This document shows, one piece after another, positions 1 to 8,300 of a DNA stretch of 64,000 nt; position 1 is the stretch's first letter; every line of letters begins with the position of its first letter. This DNA comes from Orrella marina (GTDB lineage Bacteria; Pseudomonadota; Gammaproteobacteria; Burkholderiales; Burkholderiaceae_B). Made by a program: the position numbers and the translations under genes. Location: assembly GCF_003058465.1 (NCBI RefSeq), contig NZ_CP028901.1:3968001-4032000 (forward strand). Direction: 5' to 3'. Below the pieces are notes generated by a model. It had not been told where the DNA came from and ran no database searches. It saw nothing but the letters and a program-made list of their open reading frames with translations.

Positions 1-1317
1 GCGCCAGTTGGTAAAGAGGGTGTTCCATTCGATGACATCGAACTCGATGTCGATGAAGCACTCCTTCAGGGACTGCTGGACGTATTCGTTCATGGGCAGA
101 GGCTGCATCTGACCTGAACCGGATGCCGAGATCTGTACCTTGGTCTTCATCGGTTTGTCCGCCGAGTAGCCAGCTTCCTGCATCAGTTTCTTGGCGGCGT
201 CCGGGTCGTAACGGATGTCAAACGTCGGATTACCCCACCATGGGTGTCCGGGCGGTACCGTTCCTTTGGGGATGCCCATCTGTCCGCCGAGCAGTGTCTT
301 CAGCCCTTCGCGATCCACGCACAGATTGGCTGCGTGCCTGACACGCTTGTCGTTCCAGGGTGAGCCTTCGACAAACGACAGTTGCCAGGGCCAGACGTGT
401 GGCTGGGGGTTGCTGTAGATCTTGAACCCGCGTGATTCCATTTGCGGAATGGCGTCTGGGGAGGGGGCCTCGATCCAGTCGACCTGCCCGGAGAGCAGCG
501 CAGCTGTTCTCGCGTTGGCTTCAGGCATCGGGATCATGATCACCCGGTCAAGGGTGGGCGTGCGCTTGGGGTCCCAGTAATCCTTGTTGGCGACAACCTC
601 CAGGCGTTCACGCGGGACAAAACGATCCATTTTGAATGGGCCTGTTCCGGATGCATCTGAGGCAAAAGCGATCCAGGCCTGCTTGGCACGTTCGGATGGG
701 TCGGTCACATTAGCGGGTACCGCGTCGTACTTGGCCTGCCAGTGCGTCGGTGATGCCATGAACAGATTGGTCAGGTTGATCGGCAGGAACGAGTCTGGTT
801 CACTCGTGGTGAGTTCAACAGTGAAGTCATCAATCTTGCGCGCACTGCGTAGTGTGGGCATGCGCGAAGCAGTGACACCCACCTGACTTGCATCAAAATG
901 TGGTGCGTTCTGGTCCAGCACTTTCTGTACGTTCCAGACGACCGCATCGGCGTTGAACGGCGATCCATCGTGGAATTTAATGCCGTCGCGCAATTTGAAG
1001 ATCCACTTGGTCTGATCCTGCGGATCAACTTGCCAGGAGGTCGCCAGGCCCGGAATCAGTACACTCGGGTTGTCGTAACTCGACAGATCCCAGTGAGTCA
1101 GCGCGTCGTACATCGGGATGCCGCTAAACCGGTTGCCTTCAAAGCCTTGATCGGGCTGACCCAGTGTGCGGGGAATGTCTGCTGCAGTCATGCCGATACG
1201 CAGTACTTTCTCCTGTGCGGCGACCGGGCCCGCCGTAACGGCCATGAGTGCGGCGCAAATCGCAGCCAGTCGCAGTGGTCCGAATGTGCGGCGGTGAGTG
1301 GGTGATGTCGATTTCAT
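1..1317 (-). CDS. ABC transporter substrate-binding protein, family 5 (C-terminus beyond the window edge)
   Basis: The reverse strand is open from an ATG at 1317 to the left edge (439 residues, no stop), so the gene is partial. A GGAG Shine-Dalgarno lies just upstream. Residues 1-34 form a signal peptide with an Arg-rich start and an AQ|E-type cleavage site, so the mature protein should be periplasmic. The body has the SBP_bac_5 hallmarks: a 'LATSWQVDP...W.F.LRDGIKFHDGSPF' stretch around residue 95, 'GTGPFKM' around 225, and a 'VRHAANLCVDREGL' region near 330. The family binds peptides, nickel, opines or glutathione for an ABC importer; the ligand cannot be read here. It is divergent from a hydantoin-racemase-family gene, which hints at an amino-acid-derived substrate (inference). 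The permease genes would lie outside the window. Confidence 0.9.
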   Translation of the reverse strand, partial: MKSTSPTHRRTFGPLRLAAICAALMAVTAGPVAAQEKVLRIGMTAADIPRTLGQPDQGFEGNRFSGIPMYDALTHWDLSSYDNPSVLIPGLATSWQVDPQDQTKWIFKLRDGIKFHDGSPFNADAVVWNVQKVLDQNAPHFDASQVGVTASRMPTLRSARKIDDFTVELTTSEPDSFLPINLTNLFMASPTHWQAKYDAVPANVTDPSERAKQAWIAFASDASGTGPFKMDRFVPRERLEVVANKDYWDPKRTPTLDRVIMIPMPEANARTAALLSGQVDWIEAPSPDAIPQMESRGFKIYSNPQPHVWPWQLSFVEGSPWNDKRVRHAANLCVDREGLKTLLGGQMGIPKGTVPPGHPWWGNPTFDIRYDPDAAKKLMQEAGYSADKPMKTKVQISASGSGQMQPLPMNEYVQQSLKECFIDIEFDVIEWNTLFTNWR

Positions 1318-1504
1318 GAGCTCTCCAGATTGATTGGATGGAACAGATTGCAGAGGCTGGGCAGGCTTGCATTCACCTCTTTACGCTTCACCAGGGTTGA
1401 TGCATAGTGCAGCCTGCATGAATAAATCCCCCGTGGCGTTTGCGATGCAGCAAGAACCGTGCCAATGACCGGAGTGCCCCTGACCTTTCTGACTGGAGTC
1501 CAAC

Positions 1505-2230
1505 TTGAAATTGCTTGTCATTAACCCCAACACATCGGTCGAAATGACCCACTCGATTGATGTCGCTGCACGCGCGATTGCTGCGGCAGGTACCGAGATC
1601 CGGACAGTGTCCGGCGCGTTCGGACCGCTATCAATCGAAGGACATTTTGATGAGGTGATTGCTGCGGCAGCCGTGGTTGAACAAGTACGTGATGCCCGGG
1701 ACTGGTCACCCGATGGCATCGTGATCGCGTGTTTCGGTGACCCGGGCCTTGATGGTGCGCGCGAGGCGAGTGATGCACCGGTTCTGGGCATTGCCGAGGC
1801 AGCGTTTCATGCGGCAAGCATGGTCGCTACAGGATTCTCGGTTGTGACGACGATGTCGCGAACCTGCATCATTGCCGAACATCTGGTCCAGCGTTACGGT
1901 TTTGGACGTGCCTGCCGTGGCATTCACGGAACCGACATTCCAGTGCTGGAGCTGGAAGACTGCAATGGCGAGACTTTTGAACAGATGGTGCAGGTGGCCG
2001 AGCAGGCGCTTGAGCGAGACCGAAGTGGTGCGATTGTTCTGGGGTGTGCGGGCATGGCCAGTGCCTGCCAGACTATGCAGCAGCGGCTCGGCGTTCCAGT
2101 CATTGACGGGGTGGCTGCAGCCGTGACTTTTGCGCAGGCGCTCGCCACCCTCAAAGTGGGGACGTCCAAGCGTGGCGATTATGCCAGACCTTTGCCCAAG
2201 GCTTATGTGGGCTGGCGCGGCTGGGACTGA
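1505..2230 (+). CDS. Asp/Glu/hydantoin racemase family protein
   Basis: The 241-residue product opens with the family's 'LLVINPNTS' strand and carries the two catalytic-cysteine regions of the Asp/Glu/hydantoin racemase fold: 'IACFGDPGL' near residue 78 and 'IVLGCAGMA' near residue 183. The enzymes are cytoplasmic and racemise at a carbon next to a carboxylate or hydantoin ring using two Cys. The start is TTG at 1505, chosen because the motif begins immediately and GGAG sits six bases upstream (1495-1498). The gene diverges from a family-5 solute-binding protein, and its last 28 bases overlap the tail of the convergent MFS gene. Hydantoin racemase, allantoin racemase or a maleate-isomerase-like role are all possible; the substrate is unknown. 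Confidence 0.85.
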   Translation: MKLLVINPNTSVEMTHSIDVAARAIAAAGTEIRTVSGAFGPLSIEGHFDEVIAAAAVVEQVRDARDWSPDGIVIACFGDPGLDGAREASDAPVLGIAEAAFHAASMVATGFSVVTTMSRTCIIAEHLVQRYGFGRACRGIHGTDIPVLELEDCNGETFEQMVQVAEQALERDRSGAIVLGCAGMASACQTMQQRLGVPVIDGVAAAVTFAQALATLKVGTSKRGDYARPLPKAYVGWRGWD

Positions 2231-3420
2231 CTGATCCGGGCTGGTCTGGACCACCATACTGCCAGCCAGAAAGTGGCGGCCAGCAACACGCTCAGGCCTG
2301 CTATGGCTGCAATGACGGGCTGATACGACTGGCCAGCCTCCCAGATCCAGGCGGCAGCCAGGGGCATGATCGCGCGCGCGATCGTGGCACAGACGTTGAT
2401 GATGCCGTTCAATGCACCGTAAGCGTGCTTGCTAAGCATTTCCGGCACCATAAAGCTGCGTACGATCGTGAAGATCCCGTTGACCAGACCGTAGACTGCG
2501 AACAAGATAGCTACTGTCCAGACACTAAGGATGGCAGGGTAGAGAAGTGCAAAGGTCACGGGGAACACGCCGATCAGAATCGCACCCACGATACGCAAGG
2601 GCATCTCCCTGGCAAAGACCGTAATCAGAATCCGTCCCACGACCTGGGCGGGACCGATGACGGCGATCGCCAGCACCACATCGGACTCAGACAGTCCTTT
2701 CTCCTGAAGCATGGGATACATGTGAAAGGTGAAAGCCGAGAAGCTTCCGGCGTAAACGGTCAGCGCGATGAGCAGGATCCAGAACAACCGGCTGCGCAGA
2801 TTGTCTCTGACGATCTGCCGGTCACGCATGGCATGCTCGTGTCGCATCTGCGCGTTCTGTGCGTGTTCGATGTCCTTGTCGGGCCGGATAGTGGCCAGGT
2901 AGATCAGCCCGTACACAACGTTGACCAGACCCAGCAACAGCAGGGTTGTGCGCCAGTCGAAATGGGTGATGAGAGTACCGGTGACAGGAACGAATACGGT
3001 TGACGCAAATCCGCCCCACAAGGTGATATGAGTGATGCCACCGCGGGCGTTGGCAGGTCCGACCCGACGAGCGAGCACGGCAAACGCGGGCTCATACAGG
3101 ATGGCGGCCTGAACCGCACCAGACAGGGCGCAGATGACATAAAAGGCGAGCAGGCTTTCCGTGACAGACCACCAGCCAAGTACGGCCATGGCGGCAAGCG
3201 AGGCGCCTCCCATGATCCATTTCCCCCAGCCGCGATCAATACCAACCCCGACCGGGTAACTCAGCATGGCTGTGACCAGCAAGCCCAGTGTTGCGCCAGC
3301 ATAGAGTTGTGCCTTGGTCCAGCCCAGGTCCTGCTCCATGCCGAGCACGATCAGCGGAAAACTGTAGTAAAGCGTTCCCCAGGAACAAATCTGTCCAATA
3401 CCGAGAATGGCGGCCAGCAT
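2203..3420 (-). CDS. MFS transporter
   Basis: A 405-residue, strongly hydrophobic protein with about 12 membrane segments. It starts directly in the first helix ('MLAAILGIGQICSWG') and has an Arg-rich central cytoplasmic loop around residues 185-215, as in major-facilitator carriers. It sits in the inner membrane and probably exchanges or imports a small metabolite; the substrate cannot be predicted. The ATG at 3420 lies three bases downstream of the stop of the PabC-like gene, so it is probably translated as the last gene of the uvrA-pabB-pabC run. Its end overlaps the convergent racemase gene by 28 bases. Confidence 0.85.
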   Translation of the reverse strand: MLAAILGIGQICSWGTLYYSFPLIVLGMEQDLGWTKAQLYAGATLGLLVTAMLSYPVGVGIDRGWGKWIMGGASLAAMAVLGWWSVTESLLAFYVICALSGAVQAAILYEPAFAVLARRVGPANARGGITHITLWGGFASTVFVPVTGTLITHFDWRTTLLLLGLVNVVYGLIYLATIRPDKDIEHAQNAQMRHEHAMRDRQIVRDNLRSRLFWILLIALTVYAGSFSAFTFHMYPMLQEKGLSESDVVLAIAVIGPAQVVGRILITVFAREMPLRIVGAILIGVFPVTFALLYPAILSVWTVAILFAVYGLVNGIFTIVRSFMVPEMLSKHAYGALNGIINVCATIARAIMPLAAAWIWEAGQSYQPVIAAIAGLSVLLAATFWLAVWWSRPARISQSQPRQPT

Positions 3421-3423
3421 GGT

Positions 3424-4104
3424 TCAGGATGCCTTCAGAGTCAGGTCGGGTCGGACATCAAACCAGCCACGAAGACCGTTTGACAGACGTACCGTGGCAT
3501 CTGCCGTCAGGTATGAAACCGGCAGGATGGCTTGCCTGACCTGGCCCTCGTCGAGCAGCTTGCGGCGCCAGACCCCGGGCAGCAGGCCACTTGAAAGAGG
3601 AGGAGTCAGCCATTGACCATCGATTCTCAGGTAGACATTGCTGCGACTGCCTTCACAGAGTTCGCCCCGTTCGTTGCAGAACAGTACATCGAAGTAGTCC
3701 GGTCTGCGTTGCAGCCAGGCGGTTGCGCTGGTGTACCAGGGACGATGTGTAGTTTTGTGACGCAACCAGCCCTGCGAACTGTCGAGCGCATATGCGGACA
3801 GGACAACCCCCGGTTTGGAGGTCAGGGCTGGCTGGGGCGTGACGGTGACGGTGGCGCTCCCTGTGCTGCTCATTAAAAGCCGTACTCGCCAACCGGCATC
3901 TGCATCGGTTGAGCCTCGGGTATTGGCGTCACTGGTCTGTGCCTGGTCGATAGCTTTTCTGGCGATGCTGCATAGCGCAGACGGGTCGGGACAGACATAC
4001 CCCAGTACCCGGGCTGACCCCTCAAGCCGTTGCATGTGCAGATCCCACAAGGCAATACGTCCTTGCGGGTCCGCAAGCATGGTCTCAATCAGTTCAGGTT
4101 TCAC
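3424..4104 (-). CDS. pabC: class IV aminotransferase, probable 4-amino-4-deoxychorismate lyase
   Basis: A 226-residue fold-type IV PLP protein. It has 'KTTHRPWY' around residue 115 (the Lys expected to bind PLP), 'NERGELCEGSRSNVY' around 145 and 'LLPGVWRRKLL' around 170, all typical of the PabC/BCAT family. PabC releases pyruvate from aminodeoxychorismate to give p-aminobenzoate for folate. The start overlaps the end of pabB by 11 bases, which supports that assignment over D-amino-acid or branched-chain transaminases. It is slightly short for the family (about 270), trimmed at the N-terminus. The symbol rests on context as much as on sequence. Confidence 0.8.
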   Translation of the reverse strand: MKPELIETMLADPQGRIALWDLHMQRLEGSARVLGYVCPDPSALCSIARKAIDQAQTSDANTRGSTDADAGWRVRLLMSSTGSATVTVTPQPALTSKPGVVLSAYALDSSQGWLRHKTTHRPWYTSATAWLQRRPDYFDVLFCNERGELCEGSRSNVYLRIDGQWLTPPLSSGLLPGVWRRKLLDEGQVRQAILPVSYLTADATVRLSNGLRGWFDVRPDLTLKAS

Positions 4105-5311
4105 AATTCACGCCCAGGATTCTTGCCTTCCAGAAACATTCCTGCCATTCGTTCTCGGGGATAGAGTCGTAGACGATACCGCCTCCGACTCCGTAGACAC
4201 CCTGGCCGTCGCGATCAATCACCAGCGTGCGAATGGCTACGTTCAGTGACATCCGGCCATCCGGTGCGAGCCAGCCGACACTGCCACAATAGACCCCGCG
4301 ATCTCGCCTTTCAAGTCGTTTGATGTGGCGCATGGCAGCAATCTTGGGGGCGCCGGTGATGGACCCGCAGGGAAACAGAGCTTGCAGAGTCTCCAGCAGA
4401 CTGCACCCAGGTTTGAGTTGCGCGCTGATGGTGGATGTCAGCGTCCAGACACTCGGATACGCTTCAAGCTCAAACAGCGGATCGACTGTGACACTGCCGG
4501 TTACCGCCAGACGGCCCAGATCGTTGCGCAACAGATCCACGATCATCAGGTTTTCTGCTCTGTCCTTGCTACTGTTGCGCAGACTCTCACCCATTGCCTG
4601 ATCCGCTTTCACATCACCTTGCACACGCGGAGCCGTTCCTTTCATCGGTCGAGTGACAAGCATATTCCCTTCCCGATACACGAACAGCTCCGGGGAAAGC
4701 GACAGAATGGTTCTGCCTCGTTGCGGGTCTTCGATGTAGGCACAATGCCTGGCCTGGCTGGTCGCAGCGAGACAGTTGTACAAATCGAGCGTCGACCCGA
4801 TTGTCTCGACATGAATCGGGAACGTTGCGTTGATCTGGTAAACCTCGCCGGCTGCGATCAGTGCACGGATCTCTTGAACCATACCGAGATAATCCGTTTC
4901 GGCGATACCGGTTCTGGCACGAACAATCTGCCCGGACACAGGCCTTGCCCGGGTGGTCTGATCCGCTGCAGTGGTGGCTACCGGGGTTTTCAGGGTGCCC
5001 GCCCGATCATTCATGGCTGCAATCGACCCTGTGCGGGAACGCTTGAATACCAGGGCAGTCAGTCGCTCTGCATTAACGTCCGCAGGCTGACTGCCATCAA
5101 GATCTGACTCGCCCTCTCTGATGGATGGTTCCAGCCATTGCCCAAACTCGTATTCGATGACCAGCGCGACCCAGTGCCCGCTGGCCTGAGCATGTTCGAT
5201 ACGAGCCAGTGAGTCCTGAATGTCTTCGGCGCGGGTAATGCCGATACGCTCGACAAATCCTTCCAGGGCGATTCGCGAGCCGTTCGCCCTGTCTTCAAAC
5301 CAGCAGATCAC
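4094..5311 (-). CDS. pabB: aminodeoxychorismate synthase component I
   Basis: A 405-residue chorismate-binding enzyme. The C-terminal half carries 'RPMKGTAPR' near residue 240, 'KDRAENLMIVDLLRNDLGR' near 270, 'FPCGSITGAPKIAAM' near 335 and 'YCGSVGW' near 360, the signature of PabB/TrpE-type synthases. With a glutamine amidotransferase (PabA, not seen here) it aminates chorismate to 4-amino-4-deoxychorismate. The adjacent lyase gene favours PabB over TrpE. The ATG at 5311 overlaps the stop of uvrA by four bases (ATGA type), so the three genes are probably cotranscribed and translationally coupled. It is shorter than E. coli PabB (about 450) at the N-terminus. Confidence 0.9.
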   Translation of the reverse strand: MICWFEDRANGSRIALEGFVERIGITRAEDIQDSLARIEHAQASGHWVALVIEYEFGQWLEPSIREGESDLDGSQPADVNAERLTALVFKRSRTGSIAAMNDRAGTLKTPVATTAADQTTRARPVSGQIVRARTGIAETDYLGMVQEIRALIAAGEVYQINATFPIHVETIGSTLDLYNCLAATSQARHCAYIEDPQRGRTILSLSPELFVYREGNMLVTRPMKGTAPRVQGDVKADQAMGESLRNSSKDRAENLMIVDLLRNDLGRLAVTGSVTVDPLFELEAYPSVWTLTSTISAQLKPGCSLLETLQALFPCGSITGAPKIAAMRHIKRLERRDRGVYCGSVGWLAPDGRMSLNVAIRTLVIDRDGQGVYGVGGGIVYDSIPENEWQECFWKARILGVNCET

Positions 5312-8300
5312 GTAACCTTCTCCAGCAGCGGTCTGAGGGCATGTGAAGTGTGTGAGTCCGAATAGTCGCGAACAAGTGTTTCGGGCGATCCTTGTGCAAC
5401 CAGCTGACCGCCCTCGGTTCCACCTTCCGGGCCAAGATCCAGCACCCAGTCCGCCTCGGCGATGACATCAAGATTGTGTTCGATGACCACAACCGTGTGC
5501 CCGGCCTCGACCAGGCGGTGCAGGACGTGTATCAGCTTTTCAACATCGGCCATCGAAAGCCCGACCGTCGGCTCGTCGAGCACGTAGAGCGTGTTCGGCG
5601 CACGGCTGGCCCGCACTGGCTGCCTCGATGCCTTGTTCACACGTGCCTTGGCCAGTTCGGTGACTAGCTTGATTCGTTGCGCTTCGCCTCCAGACAAGGT
5701 GGGGGAGGGCTGACCGAGCGTGAGATACCCTAGGCCCACGTCCTGCATCAGCTGTAACGGGTTGAGGACTTTGGGATGTACGGTGAAGTAATTCAACGCG
5801 TCATCGACCTCCATGTTGAGGACTTCGCCCACGTTCTTGCCGCGTAGCTGAACACTCAGTGTGTCGGGGTTAAAGCGCGCGGAGTCACAGGCATCACAAG
5901 GAACTTTGACGTCCGGCAGAAAGCTCATCTCGACAGTTCTCATTCCCTGGCCCTCGCAGACCGGACAACGTCCGTCTCCGGAATTAAACGAGAAACGGCT
6001 GGATTTCCAGCCCCGCATACGAGCTTCCTGTGTCTCTGAAAACTGCTTGCGGATCTCGTCCCAGAAACCGATATAGGTGGCTGGGCATGAGCGCGGTGTT
6101 TTGCCGATGGGGGTCTGGTCAACCTCGAGAACCCGCTCGACCGCATCCCAGCCACTGACTCGCTCACAACCCGTCCATTGCGGCTTGCCGTCCGGTGCGC
6201 CGAGTGCGCGAGACAGATTGGTCAGCAGCACGTCACGTGCCAAAGTGGACTTGCCTGAACCGGAGACGCCGGTCACGACGGTCAGTCGTCCAAGTGGCAC
6301 CCTGGCATTCACATGACGCAGGTTGTGTAGACAGGCTCCCTGGATTTCGATCCACGAAGCGGCGTTATCGACTGGGCGTCTGGGTTCGATCGGATGACGC
6401 AGGGGATCTCGAAGATAACGGCCTGTGACTGAGTCCGGGCTCGCCTTGATGTCCTCCAGGGTGCCCTGCGCTACGACCTGTCCGCCTCGCACGCCCGCAC
6501 CGGGTCCGATGTCGATGATGTGTTCAGCGCGACTGATCGTGTCGTCGTCGTGTTCGACCACCACTAGCGTGTTGCCATTGTTCTGCAGGCGCTGCAGGGC
6601 GTTGAGCAGGATACGGTTGTCACGTGGATGCAGCCCGATGGTGGGTTCATCGAGCACATAGCAGACGCCCTGCAAGTTGGAGCCGAGCTGGGCCGCCAGC
6701 CTGATGCGCTGGGCCTCACCGCCGGATAACGTGGGGGCGGCCCGGTCTAGCGCCAGATATCCAAGCCCCACCTCATGCATGAAACTCAGCCGTGCCTGGA
6801 TCTCGCTCAGAATGTCACGTGCGATCTGCGCGTCTCTGCCCGTTAGCCCCAGGCCCGTGAAGAAGACTTGAGCCTCGCGAACTGACATTTGTGCCAGCTG
6901 CGCGATTGAATAATCGCGCCATCGCACCGCCCGGGAGACCGGGTTGAGCCGGGTGCCATGACAGCTGTCGCAGATTTGCAGTTCGTCGCTCTGTCTTTCG
7001 TTCCAGATGGTCTCCTCACCCGATTGGTCCGCATCGAAGCCACTGAGTCGGACACCTGTCCCGAAGCAGCTCTGACACCAGCCGTGCTTGGAATTGTAGG
7101 AGAACATCCGTGGATCAGGTTCCGGGAAGCTCTGGCCGCAGCCCGGGCACGCGCGTCGGGTCGAGAACGGCTTCTGGTTCAGAGTGGCCTGCAGATCGGT
7201 CTTGATTCGATCTAGCGGCCACAGGATCGAGACTGTGCCTTGTCCGTGATGTAGCGCGGTGTCGAGGGCGTCCCGCAAAGCGGCTTCGTTGTTCTTGTCC
7301 ACGATCAGGTCAGCGACTGGCAACTCGATTGTGTGTTCCTTGTACCGGTCGAGCCGGGGCCATGGATCCGTTGCAATGAACTCGTTGTCCACCCGCAGGT
7401 GAGTGTGCCCTTTTCCCTGTGCCCATTTGGCCAGATCGGTGTAGTAGCCTTTGCGCGCAGTGACCAGCGGGGCGATCACGCCAATGTGTTCGCCGTGATG
7501 TTCACGCAGGACCTGCGCTGCGATCTGGTCGGCACTCTGGGGCTCAACCGGGACTTGGCACTGCGGGCAATACTGGGTGCCGAGCTTCATGTATAGCAGC
7601 CGCAGAAAGTGGTGGATTTCTGTCATGGTTGCAACGGTGGATTTTCTGCCGCCGCGACTGGTCCGCTGCTCGATGGCCACGGTCGGTGCGATGCCGTAAA
7701 TGGCATCGACGTCCGGCTTGCCTGCTGGCTGCACGATGGCCCGCGCGTAGGCATTGATGGATTCCAGATAGCGTCGCTGGCCTTCGTTGAACAGGATGTC
7801 GAAAGCCAGTGTGGACTTGCCTGAGCCTGAGACACCAGTGATCACGGTGAACTTGCCGTGCGGAATGCTGACACTGATGTTGCGCAGATTGTGCTCGCGT
7901 GCGTGCAGGATATCGATGCTGGAAACTCCCGCACGGTCGCGCCTGACAAGGTTCTGCAGTGGTGTGCCACATGCGTTGCTGTCAGATGCAGATCTGCCAG
8001 ATGATGGATTGAGCATGGTGCTCGGCTGCCCGGTCACGATCTGCTGTCGGTACTCGCGCAAAGCGCGTGCGGTGTGGGACGATGCGTGTGTGGCGAGTTC
8101 ATCCGCAGAGCCTTGCGCCACGATCTCACCGCCCGCTGCACCTGCCTCCGGGCCCAGATCAATGATCCAGTCCGATGCCGCGATCACATCCAGATTGTGC
8201 TCGATGATCAGCAGTGAGTGGCCTGCACCCAGAAGCTTTCTGAATGCGCGCATCAGTCGCGCCACATCATCAAAATGCAGCCCGGTTGTGGGTTCGTCAA

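Noticed and set aside
4325..5107. 260-codon forward ORF inside pabB
   Set aside because: It is the antisense shadow of pabB in a GC-rich region, with no protein motifs of its own.
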